From contig NZ_JACYTN010000001.1 of NCBI RefSeq assembly GCF_014841135.1, positions 62,001-126,000 of the forward strand: a stretch of 64,000 nucleotides of DNA, given 5' to 3'. Below, in pieces: positions 36,091 to 45,109 of the stretch; the first letter of the stretch is position 1; the number at the start of each line of letters is the position of its first letter. The position numbers and the translations under genes are program-made. The stretch is from Paenibacillus arenosi. GTDB taxonomy: Bacteria; Bacillota; Bacilli; Paenibacillales; Paenibacillaceae. The notes under the pieces are model-generated. The model did no database searches and was not told where the DNA came from. It worked only from the letters and a program-made list of their open reading frames with translations.

Positions 36091-37499
36091 ATGAACGGAG
36101 TTTAGCAGCTATTGCTACTATGTGCGGCGGTGAGTTGGTACATCCAACTCACGCTGACATTGTGGTTAATGGCGTATATACAGACTCACGACAAACTAAG
36201 ATAGGTGCACTGTTCGTTCCGCTGTCTGGGGAACGCTTCGATGGGCACGTTTACGTCGAACAAGCTATTCGAGACGGTGCAGCTGCTGCGCTGTGGCAAA
36301 ATGATCATCCGCATCCTAATGTTGATCTTCCATTAATTCTAGTAGAAGATACGTTAGCTGCGTTGCAGCAATTAGCTCAGTCCTATATTCAAGAGCTTCC
36401 TGTACAGATTGTTGCTGTGACAGGAAGTAACGGCAAAACGACTACCAAGGATCTTGTGGCGTCTGTACTGTCTGCACGGTATCGTGTGCATAAGACAGAA
36501 GGAAACTTCAATAATCATATTGGGCTTCCGCTTACGGTGCTTAATATGGCTGAAGATACGCAAATTGCTGTTCTGGAAATGGGCATGAGTGGACGTGGGG
36601 AGATTGAGCTCCTTACGAAGCTCGTCAATCCGCATGTCACGATTATAACTAATGTGGGCGATGCTCATTTGCTTCAACTTGGTTCCCGCAAAGAAATTGC
36701 TAGAGCTAAACTTGAGATCATTAGTGGACTACGTGAAGGTGGCTTGTTTATCTGTCATGGAGATGAACCTCTAATAACGGAGGTGCTGGATGAACCGGCA
36801 ACGCTTCAACCTGCTTCCATGAAGACGGTTAAGTTTGGTCTGCAAGCTTATTGTGACTATAAGCCAGATGCGATCATGCAATCGGAAGAGGGAATCAGCT
36901 TTACATTATCGTCCGAAGCGTTCGGCCCAATGATGTATCGTTTGCCGATTCTTGGTCAGCACAATGTAATGAATGCATTGGCCGCGATTGCAGTTGCACA
37001 GCATTTTGGTGTGCCGCAGCCGCTCATTGCAGAAGGTCTTGAGCGAGCAAGAATATCTGGCATGCGCATCGAGAAAACAGTGACGCGTGATGGTTGGACC
37101 TTATTGAATGACGCATACAATGCGAGTCCTACGGCTACCAAAGCTGCATTGCAAGTGTTGGCAGCCATGCCGAAAGATGATGCAGCGAAGCGAATTGCTA
37201 TTTTGGGCGATATGCTGGAGCTGGGTGAGACGGAAGAACAGCTGCACTATGAGGTAGGGACTACGATTACGCCAGAGATGGCAGATGTCGTGCTTACGTA
37301 TGGAAGGCTTGGTAGAGCGATTGCTGAAGGAGCTGCAACAAAGTTGTCGGAAGATGCTGTTCAAGCATTTGATAGCAAGGATGAGCTGCAACATTACTTT
37401 GCTGCTATCGTCAAAGAGGGAGATGTCGTTCTATTGAAGGCGTCTCGGGGAATGAAACTTGAGGAAGTTGTGAAAGACTGGATACATGCTCAGCATTAA
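36087..37499 (+). CDS. murF: UDP-MurNAc-tripeptide-D-Ala-D-Ala ligase MurF
   Basis: 470 residues. GTG start overlapping the murE stop (GTGA). ATP loop VTGSNGKTTTKD near residue 113, EMGMSGRGEI and the C-terminal NDAYNASPT motif are standard. It attaches D-Ala-D-Ala to complete the cytoplasmic precursor used by MraY. Confidence 0.96.
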   Translation: MNERSLAAIATMCGGELVHPTHADIVVNGVYTDSRQTKIGALFVPLSGERFDGHVYVEQAIRDGAAAALWQNDHPHPNVDLPLILVEDTLAALQQLAQSYIQELPVQIVAVTGSNGKTTTKDLVASVLSARYRVHKTEGNFNNHIGLPLTVLNMAEDTQIAVLEMGMSGRGEIELLTKLVNPHVTIITNVGDAHLLQLGSRKEIARAKLEIISGLREGGLFICHGDEPLITEVLDEPATLQPASMKTVKFGLQAYCDYKPDAIMQSEEGISFTLSSEAFGPMMYRLPILGQHNVMNALAAIAVAQHFGVPQPLIAEGLERARISGMRIEKTVTRDGWTLLNDAYNASPTATKAALQVLAAMPKDDAAKRIAILGDMLELGETEEQLHYEVGTTITPEMADVVLTYGRLGRAIAEGAATKLSEDAVQAFDSKDELQHYFAAIVKEGDVVLLKASRGMKLEEVVKDWIHAQH

Positions 37500-37529
37500 A
37501 CCGGTCAGGCGTAGCGGGAGGTGTAAGGA

Positions 37530-38492
37530 TTGGATTTCAAATTAATCATGATGACAGTCGGAGTATCGTTTATCCTAGCCGTTATATTAGGCCCGTTATG
37601 CATTCCGTTGCTGCGTAGGTTAAAATTCGGTCAGCAAGTGCGTGATGACGGGCCAAAGGCTCATTTGAAAAAAGCTGGGACACCAACGATGGGCGGTATT
37701 ATTATTTTACTTGCTTTTACGTTGGCATATTTGAAATTCTCGGTTATTAATACAGACTTCTATGTGCTGCTTGTAGCAACACTAGGATATGGCCTTATTG
37801 GCTTTTTGGATGATTACATTAAGATTGTGTTTCGTCGCTCACTAGGATTAACGGCGATGCAGAAGCTATTTGGACAGCTGTTTTTTGCTGGAATCGTGTG
37901 TGCATTGCTCATTAAGATGAACCACAGTACGTTTGTCGGTATTCCAGGCACGAGTGTAGGTCTTGATCTGGGTTGGTTCTATTATATTTTTGTTGTCTTA
38001 ATGCTTATGGCGATCAGCAATGCCGTTAACTTTACAGATGGAGTGGACGGTTTATTGTCTGGTTCTAGTGCAATTGCTTTTGCTGCTTTTGCTATTATAG
38101 CTTTACAAACATCAGAAATTAGCGCGGCTGTTTGTGCGGCCGCTATGGTAGGTGCGGTACTAGGATTTTTGGTATTCAATGCGCATCCAGCTAAAGTGTT
38201 CATGGGAGATACTGGCTCACTAGGTATTGGTGGGGCGATGGCGGCAGTGGCCATTCTTACGAAGACAGAGCTTCTCTTTATTATTATCGGAGGAGTATTC
38301 GTAGTGGAGATGCTGTCTGTTATTATCCAAGTTATCTCTTTCAAAACTCGTGGCAAGCGCGTATTCAAAATGAGTCCTATCCATCATCACTTTGAATTGT
38401 CAGGTTGGTCTGAATGGCGTGTCGTCATTACGTTCTGGGCAGCTGGCATTGTGTTGGCTGGACTCGGACTATGGATAAACAAGGGGTTGTAA
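37530..38492 (+). CDS. mraY: Phospho-MurNAc-pentapeptide transferase MraY
   Basis: 320 residues with ten predicted membrane helices. Catalytic motifs are present: GxxDDYIK near residue 94 (LDDYIKIV), the NFTDGVDGL loop near residue 168 and the C-terminal MSPIHHHFE. It transfers the precursor to undecaprenyl phosphate, giving lipid I. Start TTG after GGGAGGTG. The murD gene follows in three bases. Confidence 0.96.
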   Translation: MDFKLIMMTVGVSFILAVILGPLCIPLLRRLKFGQQVRDDGPKAHLKKAGTPTMGGIIILLAFTLAYLKFSVINTDFYVLLVATLGYGLIGFLDDYIKIVFRRSLGLTAMQKLFGQLFFAGIVCALLIKMNHSTFVGIPGTSVGLDLGWFYYIFVVLMLMAISNAVNFTDGVDGLLSGSSAIAFAAFAIIALQTSEISAAVCAAAMVGAVLGFLVFNAHPAKVFMGDTGSLGIGGAMAAVAILTKTELLFIIIGGVFVVEMLSVIIQVISFKTRGKRVFKMSPIHHHFELSGWSEWRVVITFWAAGIVLAGLGLWINKGL

Positions 38493-38495
38493 TCG

Positions 38496-39923
38496 ATGAA
38501 TCAACCAGACACGTATCGCGGTAAATCAATCGTTGTCCTTGGAATGGCGAAGAGCGGTTCTGAGGTAGCGAAGCGTTTTCATGGGCTTGGTGCAAATGTC
38601 ACGGTTAATGATAAAAAAGAACGACACCTATGTCCCGAAGCTTCTGAATTAGAAGCTTTGGGCATTTGTGTTGTATTGGGAGGGCATCCTGCTGGTCTTA
38701 TTCATGACCAAGTATCCCTCGTTGTGAAAAATCCCGGCATTCCATATACAGCAGAACCTGTTCAGCAGGCACTGGCTATCGGGATCGAGGTCGTAACCGA
38801 AATTGAGGTTGGCTATCATTTATGTCAGGCTCCTATTATCGGTATAACGGGCAGCAATGGTAAGACAACAACAACAACATGGGTAGGAAAAATGCTTGAG
38901 TCTGCAGAGCTGAAGCCGCTCGTGGCAGGTAATATTGGAACGCCTTTCAGTGGAGTGGCACCTACAGTAGCTGCAGATCAAACGGTTGTACTAGAGTTAA
39001 GTAGCTTCCAGTTAAAAGGTACAACCTCATTCCGTCCGCGTGTAGCAGCGTTGTTGAATGTAGTAGAGACCCATCTCGACTACCATGGATCGATGGACGA
39101 TTATGTGGACTCGAAGCTTAAATTATTTTCTAATATGACAGCTGATGACATTGCAGTCTTGAATGCAGAGGATGCTATGTGCCAGTTGGCGGCATCGCGT
39201 ATCCAAGCTCGTGTATGGAAGTTCTCCTCATCCAATGAGGTAGAGGTGGGCACGTATGTGGAGCCTGCCTATGGAGCTGAAGGGACGACGGACTTTACTC
39301 CTCGTCAGGTAATGTTCCGTGATGAAGCAGGAGTGACGCATCGTATTGTCGATGTAGCTGACATTGGGCTAGCTGGACGTTTTAACGTGGATAATGCGTT
39401 GGCGGCATGTGCTATTGCTTTGGCAGCTGGAGCGCGTCCTGAGCAGCTCGTAGAGCCCTTGCGGCAGTTCAAAGGGGTTGAGCATCGTTTGGAGTGGGTA
39501 CGAGAGCACAGTGGCGTACGGTACTTCAATAACTCCAAAGCGACGAATACGATTGCGACACAAATGGCACTGGAAGCTTTCCCAGGCTCTATTGTTCTTA
39601 TTGCAGGCGGCTTAGACCGTGGATTAGATTTCAAAGAACTTATTCCTTATTTGTCAGAGAGAGTCAAAGCGATTGTAACGATGGGCCAGACACGAAATGT
39701 TTTGCGCAGCGTGGCTGAGCAAGCAGGTCTGAAAATGATTCATGTCGTCGACACTGTGGATGATGCAGCGCTTGCTATTCAGGAAGCCGTTCATGAAGCA
39801 GAGAAATTTGCACAGCCAGGTGATCTCATCCTCCTATCACCAGCGTGTGCAAGTTGGGATATGTTCCCTTCGTATGAAGAGCGTGGACGAATGTTTAAGG
39901 AAGCGGTGCATACTCTTAAGTAG
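38496..39923 (+). CDS. murD: UDP-MurNAc-L-alanine-D-glutamate ligase MurD
   Basis: 475 residues. An N-terminal Rossmann-like domain (VVLGMAKSGSEVA), the ATP loop GITGSNGKTTTT near residue 118, central VETHLDYHG, and C-terminal FNNSKATN and LLSPACASWDMF motifs are all standard. It adds D-glutamate to UDP-MurNAc-L-Ala. Confidence 0.96.
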   Translation: MNQPDTYRGKSIVVLGMAKSGSEVAKRFHGLGANVTVNDKKERHLCPEASELEALGICVVLGGHPAGLIHDQVSLVVKNPGIPYTAEPVQQALAIGIEVVTEIEVGYHLCQAPIIGITGSNGKTTTTTWVGKMLESAELKPLVAGNIGTPFSGVAPTVAADQTVVLELSSFQLKGTTSFRPRVAALLNVVETHLDYHGSMDDYVDSKLKLFSNMTADDIAVLNAEDAMCQLAASRIQARVWKFSSSNEVEVGTYVEPAYGAEGTTDFTPRQVMFRDEAGVTHRIVDVADIGLAGRFNVDNALAACAIALAAGARPEQLVEPLRQFKGVEHRLEWVREHSGVRYFNNSKATNTIATQMALEAFPGSIVLIAGGLDRGLDFKELIPYLSERVKAIVTMGQTRNVLRSVAEQAGLKMIHVVDTVDDAALAIQEAVHEAEKFAQPGDLILLSPACASWDMFPSYEERGRMFKEAVHTLK

Positions 39924-39965
39924 AGGGGTGTTCAAGCCTCTACATTGTCCAATGAGGTGTACCGC

Positions 39966-41063
39966 ATGGTCAAAGCTAAAACCGCGCCCGATTGGTGGCT
40001 AATCGTTGCCGTTGTATCGCTTCTCGCGATCGGTATCGTCATGGTGTACAGTGCAGGCTCAGTACTTGCTTTTCATGATTATGGAGACTCGTATTATTTT
40101 GTGAAGCGTCAGCTGTTATTCGCTGTGTTGGGGCTAGCAGCGATGTTTGTCACGATGAACGTAGACTATCACGTATGGAAACGTTATGCTAAAGTCGGAT
40201 TGGTTATCTGCTTTGCCTTGTTAATTATCGTATTAATTCCGGGATTAGGAGTTGTACGTGGCGGTGCACGAAGTTGGCTTGGAATCGGATCGTTTGGTAT
40301 ACAACCTTCTGAGTTCATGAAACTTGCAATGGTTGTTTATTTATCCTATCGTTTATCCGAATCTCAGCAAACCATAACGAATTTTATTAAAGGGTTAATG
40401 CCAGCGCTGCTTATTATGGGGACAGCTTTTGGACTTATTATGCTGCAGCCAGACCTTGGTACAGGTACCGTTATGGTAGGAGCTTCGTTATTGGTTATAT
40501 ACATATCAGGAGCTCGTATACAGCACTTGATGTCCCTGGCTTTAGTAGGGGCTGCCGGGTTTGTTGCTCTCATATTGGCCGCGCCCTATCGGTTGCTGCG
40601 CATCACAGCTTTTCTCGATCCTTGGAAGGACCCCCTTGGTTCGGGCTATCAAATTATTCAATCGCTTTATGCGATCGGTCCAGGCGGCTTGACAGGATTA
40701 GGATTTGGAGCGAGTCGCCAAAAATACAGTTATATGCCAGAACCACAGACAGACTTTATATTCGCTATCCTAGCAGAAGAGCTTGGTTTCATTGGTTGTA
40801 CAGCAGTTATAATTCTATTTATGATTGTAGTATGGCGGGGAATGCGAGCGGCGCTCGCAGCACCAGATATGTTTGGAAGCTTGCTTGCTGTAGGTATCGT
40901 GGGGATTGTTGCGGTACAAGTCTTAATCAATGTGGGAGTCGTTATTGGTCTGATGCCAGTTACAGGCATTACGCTGCCGTTAATTAGCTACGGAGGATCT
41001 TCTCTTACTTTGATGCTGACGGCTCTCGGCATATTGCTTAACATATCACGTTATGCGAGGTGA
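39966..41063 (+). CDS. spoVE: SEDS-family glycosyltransferase SpoVE/FtsW
   Basis: 365 residues with ten membrane helices. SEDS motifs include GGARSWLGIG near residue 100, the QPSEFMKLA loop, LLQPDLGTG, the catalytic-aspartate region PEPQTDFIFAI near residue 260, and LPLISYGGSSL. Position between murD and murG is that of spoVE in Bacillus; a vegetative FtsW role cannot be excluded because no other SEDS gene is in the window. ATG at 39966 after GAGGTG. The stop overlaps the murG leader. Confidence 0.9.
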   Translation: MVKAKTAPDWWLIVAVVSLLAIGIVMVYSAGSVLAFHDYGDSYYFVKRQLLFAVLGLAAMFVTMNVDYHVWKRYAKVGLVICFALLIIVLIPGLGVVRGGARSWLGIGSFGIQPSEFMKLAMVVYLSYRLSESQQTITNFIKGLMPALLIMGTAFGLIMLQPDLGTGTVMVGASLLVIYISGARIQHLMSLALVGAAGFVALILAAPYRLLRITAFLDPWKDPLGSGYQIIQSLYAIGPGGLTGLGFGASRQKYSYMPEPQTDFIFAILAEELGFIGCTAVIILFMIVVWRGMRAALAAPDMFGSLLAVGIVGIVAVQVLINVGVVIGLMPVTGITLPLISYGGSSLTLMLTALGILLNISRYAR

Positions 41064-41068
41064 ATCAC

Positions 41069-42175
41069 ATGCGCGTCGTCCTTAGCGGCGGAGGAACAGG
41101 GGGACATATTTATCCTGCACTTGCCATCGCGCGGGAATGCGAAAAACGCGATCCCAAAAGCACTTTTTTATATATTGGAACAGAACGAGGATTGGAAAGT
41201 AAGCTTGTCCCAGAAGAGGGGATTTCATTTGCCTCGATTGATATTACGGGCTTCAAGCGCAAGCTTTCGCTAGATAATGTGAAGACGATAATTCGCTTCA
41301 TTCAAGGTGTTCGTCGGGCGAAACAACTGCTGAAGGAATTCAAGCCTGATGTTGTCATAGGCACGGGTGGTTATGTATGCGGACCTGTAGTATATGCTGC
41401 AGCTAAGCTGGGGATCCCTACGATTGTCCATGAGCAAAATGTCATTCCAGGCTTGACGAATAAGTTTTTGAGTCGTTATGTGGATACAGTTGCCGTAAGT
41501 TTTGAAGACTCAAAATCGTATTTTGCAAAGGCCAATCATGTGCTTTTCACGGGTAACCCGCGGGCTACCGAAGTTGTTGAAGCAAGTCGTGATCGCGGCT
41601 ACGCATCACTTGGTTTGCCTACTGGAAGTCCTATTGTCATGGTTGTTGGAGGAAGTCGCGGGGCAAAAGCTATAAACGAAGCGATGATAGGAATGCTTCC
41701 TCACTTGAAGCGACTACCGGATGTTCATTTCGTTTATGTGACTGGACAAAATTATTACGAGGAGACGCGTAAGGCTGTTCTAGCAGGCAGCCAAAGCATT
41801 CGCAACCACTTACACGTTCTTCCCTACATTTCAAACATGCCAGAGGTATTGGCTGCTACAACGGTTGTTATCAGTCGTGCAGGTGCTTCTTCCTTGGCGG
41901 AGATGACTGCGCTTGGTATTCCTTCTATTTTGATTCCGTCTCCAAACGTGACGAACAATCATCAAGAAGCGAATGCACGTTCATTAGAACAGGCTGGCGC
42001 AGCTATTATGGTGACTGAAGCACAGCTCAACGCTGCTGCGCTATTTGGTCAAATCGAACAGTTGTTACACAATGAGGACAATCGAAAGCAAATGTCCGAG
42101 CGAGCTAAAGCGTTTGGACAACCTGATTCGGCGACTCGAATTGTAAATGAAATGGTAAGGCTAAAGGGCAAATGA
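41069..42175 (+). CDS. murG: Lipid II synthase MurG (GlcNAc transferase)
   Basis: 368 residues, GT-B fold: LSGGGTGGHIYPALAI at the start, VIGTGGYVCGP near residue 95, GGSRGAKAINE near 190 and the donor-site SRAGASSLAEM and PNVTNNHQEANA motifs. It adds GlcNAc to lipid I. The ATG at 41069 fits GAGGTG; a GTG at 41060 would overlap the spoVE stop. Its stop codon lies inside a terminator hairpin. Confidence 0.96.
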   Translation: MRVVLSGGGTGGHIYPALAIARECEKRDPKSTFLYIGTERGLESKLVPEEGISFASIDITGFKRKLSLDNVKTIIRFIQGVRRAKQLLKEFKPDVVIGTGGYVCGPVVYAAAKLGIPTIVHEQNVIPGLTNKFLSRYVDTVAVSFEDSKSYFAKANHVLFTGNPRATEVVEASRDRGYASLGLPTGSPIVMVVGGSRGAKAINEAMIGMLPHLKRLPDVHFVYVTGQNYYEETRKAVLAGSQSIRNHLHVLPYISNMPEVLAATTVVISRAGASSLAEMTALGIPSILIPSPNVTNNHQEANARSLEQAGAAIMVTEAQLNAAALFGQIEQLLHNEDNRKQMSERAKAFGQPDSATRIVNEMVRLKGK

Positions 42176-42189
42176 TATTTGCCCTTTTT
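42163..42189 (+). terminator. Terminator overlapping the murG stop codon
   Basis: AAAGGGCAAAT pairs with ATTTGCCCTTT across three bases, with a five-T tail. The murG stop (42173-42175) lies in the stem and loop, so the first dcw transcript seems to end here. Confidence 0.8.
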
Positions 42190-42701
42190 GCTATTTCCCG
42201 GCATATTGCTCCTTAGGCGTCTGTCACACAACATAATCCGCTGACATACTATGGTTTATAAATCGTGACAACGTCCTACATGACCTAATTGGCTATTCCA
42301 AACTGCTATTACGTAATGAGCAGTTTGGAAAGGTGCGCATTAGGGCTTCGGATATGGTTAGGGCATCTCCAAACAGTTTGGTGGGCCGTTAATAGGTATG
42401 TCGATGCGCATGGATATGAGGAGTCACGAATCTCACAATCAGCTGAGGTTGTACTGGAGACAGAGGAATTGGCGGTGAGGGGATCGTCGTCGGGGCACAG
42501 CTTCCACTTCTACGAAGCAGGCCAATTTCATTGTAAACACCGGGCAAGCAACAGCGTCTGACGTGCTCACCCTAATAGTATGGATTCAGCAGGGAATACG
42601 GGGAATGGCTAAAATGGCTACAAAGAAAGTCCATAATAGCCTCCAAATGCTGAAATCAAACTTATTGGCGGTGGGTGAGCGGTAATCTCGGAGGTGATAC
42701 A
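42176..42701. other. Gene-free structured stretch between murG and murA
   Basis: 526 bases without a supported gene. At 42284-42345 CCTAAT and ATTAGG enclose a strong inverted repeat (CCAAACTGCT/AGCAGTTTGG, inner ATTAC/GTAAT). A short copy of the same palindrome (CCAAACAGTTTGG) follows at 42369-42381. A 90-codon frame at 42289-42561 has no ribosome-binding site and an unlikely composition. No promoter could be placed with confidence, although murA needs one after the murG terminator. Confidence 0.5.
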
Positions 42702-43988
42702 TTGGACAAATTGGTGATAGAGGGTGGAAGGCCCCTTTCTGGAACCATTCGTATCCAAGGAGCGAAAAATGCCGCATTGCCTATTATGGCAGCTGCCATC
42801 TTAACTGACGGTGTTATCCAGTTGGGTCGCATTCCTAAGCTGCTGGATATTGATGTGATGCTTAACATCCTTAGACGTCTAGGATGCAGAGCGACGCAAG
42901 AAGGTCATACCGTCATTCTGGACAACAATCATATTCATGGTTCACATGTCCCAGAAGAAATGATGCGGCAAATGCGGTCTTCCATCTTCTTAATGGGGTC
43001 GCTGTTAGCCAGATTTAAAGAGGTGCATATTTACCAGCCTGGTGGTTGCGCGATTGGCGAGCGGAAGATTGATCTGCATCTGAGGGGCTTGCAAAGTCTA
43101 GGTGCCAAGCTTGAGATTGTTGGTAATCGGATTTCGTGCACGGCAGAACGATTAATCGGTAATGATATCCATCTTGATTTTCCAAGTGTCGGTGCAACAG
43201 AGAATATTATGATGGCTGCAGTTCTAGCAGAAGGCAGAACCGTGATTACGAATGCTGCACGAGAGCCTGAAATTACGGATCTGCAAAACTTTCTGAATGC
43301 GATGGGTGCCAATGTTTCCGGCGCAGGCAGCGATACAATTATTATTGAAGGCGTAGAGAAGCTACATGGCTGTCGTTATGAAATTATTCCTGATCGAATC
43401 GTAACGGGAACCATTATGATCGCAGCTGCGGCTACTAGAGGCGCTGTTACGCTTATGAATGCGGATGCCACTCATCTTACGTCATTGATTCATATTCTCA
43501 GGCGTGCTGGTGTTCAGATAGCTATTAGTGATGATATAATTAATGTAACGAGCTTTGGTCGTGCAAAGGCGGTTGAACGCATTGTTACTTCTCCGTACCC
43601 TGCATTTCCAACAGACCTTCAGTCTCAGTTGATGGTACTGCTGTCGCTGGCCGACGGAGTGAGTACGATGAAAGAGACCGTGTTTGAGGGAAGATTTAAG
43701 CATGTAGATGAACTGACCCGTATGGGGGCAGACATTCGTGTCGACTTAAGTAGTGCTTTTGTCAAAGGCACACCGCGTCTATACGGTGCTACGGTGGAAG
43801 CGACAGATCTTCGGGCTGGTGCGGCCTTGGTCATTGCTGGCTTGGCGGCACAGGGCAGAACGGTTGTCGAACATGTACATCATATTGATCGTGGATATGA
43901 GCGTATTGAGCAGCTCTTTAGCAAGCTAGGAGCTAATATCAAACGTAGTTCAGCAGTAGCTAAGTTAGATTTTGCTAATGGTGGTTAA
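42702..43988 (+). CDS. murA: UDP-GlcNAc 1-carboxyvinyltransferase MurA
   Basis: 428 residues. The start is TTG at 42702 after GGAGGTGAT. N-terminal IQGAKNAALPIMAA, the catalytic loop GGCAIGERKIDLH with Cys116, and PYPAFPTDLQSQ are conserved. It performs the first committed step of peptidoglycan synthesis and is the fosfomycin target; the active-site cysteine predicts sensitivity at the enzyme level. In B. subtilis murB lies after murG, so this is a different arrangement. Confidence 0.95.
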   Translation: MDKLVIEGGRPLSGTIRIQGAKNAALPIMAAAILTDGVIQLGRIPKLLDIDVMLNILRRLGCRATQEGHTVILDNNHIHGSHVPEEMMRQMRSSIFLMGSLLARFKEVHIYQPGGCAIGERKIDLHLRGLQSLGAKLEIVGNRISCTAERLIGNDIHLDFPSVGATENIMMAAVLAEGRTVITNAAREPEITDLQNFLNAMGANVSGAGSDTIIIEGVEKLHGCRYEIIPDRIVTGTIMIAAAATRGAVTLMNADATHLTSLIHILRRAGVQIAISDDIINVTSFGRAKAVERIVTSPYPAFPTDLQSQLMVLLSLADGVSTMKETVFEGRFKHVDELTRMGADIRVDLSSAFVKGTPRLYGATVEATDLRAGAALVIAGLAAQGRTVVEHVHHIDRGYERIEQLFSKLGANIKRSSAVAKLDFANGG

Positions 43989-44006
43989 ATAATATAATTC
44001 ATGCAT

Positions 44007-44026
44007 CCCCTCCGTTTTTGGAGGGG
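44007..44026 (+). promoter_or_regulatory. Hairpin containing a Shine-Dalgarno-like sequence before divIB
   Basis: CCCCTCC pairs perfectly with GGAGGGG across a GTTTTT loop. The right arm is the best ribosome-binding sequence for a GTG start at 44038, so folding would hide it. No T-run follows, so it is not a terminator. Confidence 0.45.
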
Positions 44027-44097
44027 AGAGTAATTCCGTGCAATTGTACATGTCTACCATTTGTGTTGGACAAGTATTATTGTTACTATGGAAGGGA

Positions 44098-44895
44098 ATG
44101 GAATTTTTGCAAGCGAGAACAATTCCAGCGCTGCCTAACAAGCCTGAGCGCAAACGGAAAAGTAAACGTATATTGTGGCTAGTTATTCTGTTGTGCATCG
44201 TACTTCTAGCCGTACTATTCTTTCGATCTCCGATAAGCAAAATAGATAAAGTTACTTTTATTGGACAAACCTTTGTCACTTCAGAACGGCTAGGCGAAGC
44301 GACTGGATTAGTAGCTGGGGCTCCTTATTTTACGGTTTCTGATAATGAAGTGGTAGCTACTATTAAGTCTACATTTCCATTTGTGAAGTCTGTTAAAGTG
44401 AACAAGCATTTCCCAGGAAAAGTAGAAGTGTTTGTTGAAGAGTTCGAAGCGGTTGCTTATGAGTTGGATGCTGAGGGCGAAGTGTTGGCAAGTCTAGTGA
44501 ATGGAAGCAGTGTTTCGTTATCTGAGATGAAGGCAGTTGTACTCGAGAAACCGCTCTTGACGGGCTGGAAAGACAAACAAGCGCTTGAATTAAAAGCAAA
44601 GTTGACGAAACAATTGATCCAAATTCCTGACAGTTTGCTTGCAGACATTTCAGAAATCGTATATGATCCATCTGCTTCCTTTTCGGATCGTATCAGGATG
44701 TATACGCGCTCTGGATTTGAAGTTATAACGACAGTAGATTTATTGCCCACTAAACTTGCTTATTTAAGTGGCGTTGTAGAAACACAAGAGCCGGGACGTA
44801 TTACGATGTTGAAAGCAGACTCCTATATCTCGTATACTAACCTTGCAAAGAATGATCATGATGTGCTAGACGAACAAAAAAACTCTACTCAATAA
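44098..44895 (+). CDS. divIB: Cell division protein DivIB/FtsQ
   Basis: About 265 residues: basic cytoplasmic tail (PNKPERKRKSKR), one membrane helix, then a POTRA domain (ISKIDKVTFIGQTFVTSERL) and the FtsQ beta domain (VKSVKVNKHFPGKVEVFVEEFEAVAY). It works with FtsL and DivIC in septal synthesis. The start is uncertain: ATG at 44098, TTG at 44107, or GTG at 44038, the last being the one served by the GGAGGGG hairpin. The domain order and neighbours make the identification firm; ylxW, ylxX and sbp, which follow in B. subtilis, are absent. Confidence 0.88.
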   Translation: MEFLQARTIPALPNKPERKRKSKRILWLVILLCIVLLAVLFFRSPISKIDKVTFIGQTFVTSERLGEATGLVAGAPYFTVSDNEVVATIKSTFPFVKSVKVNKHFPGKVEVFVEEFEAVAYELDAEGEVLASLVNGSSVSLSEMKAVVLEKPLLTGWKDKQALELKAKLTKQLIQIPDSLLADISEIVYDPSASFSDRIRMYTRSGFEVITTVDLLPTKLAYLSGVVETQEPGRITMLKADSYISYTNLAKNDHDVLDEQKNSTQ

Positions 44896-44961
44896 ACCAA
44901 TTAAATGATAGAATAAACGTTATGGTATTTCCCATCCGTTCCTTCTTTTTTCTTCAATGTT

Positions 44962-44989
44962 TTGTCATATATTGACGCTATATTATAGT
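44962..44989 (+). promoter_or_regulatory. Candidate SigA promoter upstream of ftsA
   Basis: TTGTCA and TATAGT are separated by 16 bases, about 120 bases before ftsA. Confidence 0.4.
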
Positions 44990-45024
44990 GTTCATGATGA
45001 TTACGGGACAAAATTGTAGAAAAA

Positions 45025-45053
45025 AGAGGGAATGACTTGTTGGCGTTGAATAG
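45025..45053 (+). promoter_or_regulatory. Candidate SigH promoter of ftsA-ftsZ
   Basis: AGAGGGAAT matches eight of nine positions of the SigH -35 consensus RnAGGAwWW, and GTTGAATAG fits the -10 RnnGAATww, at the correct 11-base spacing. In B. subtilis a SigH promoter raises ftsAZ expression at the onset of sporulation. A TATAAT at 45058 could belong to an overlapping SigA promoter. Confidence 0.55.
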
Positions 45054-45109
45054 AGTGTATAATAATCTGGGAAATACAACAATTGACTTGAAATGGGAGG
45101 TGCCACGGC

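Noticed and set aside
42289-42561. 90-codon frame between murG and murA
   Set aside because: No ribosome-binding site, starts inside an inverted repeat, and no recognisable domain; treated as non-coding.
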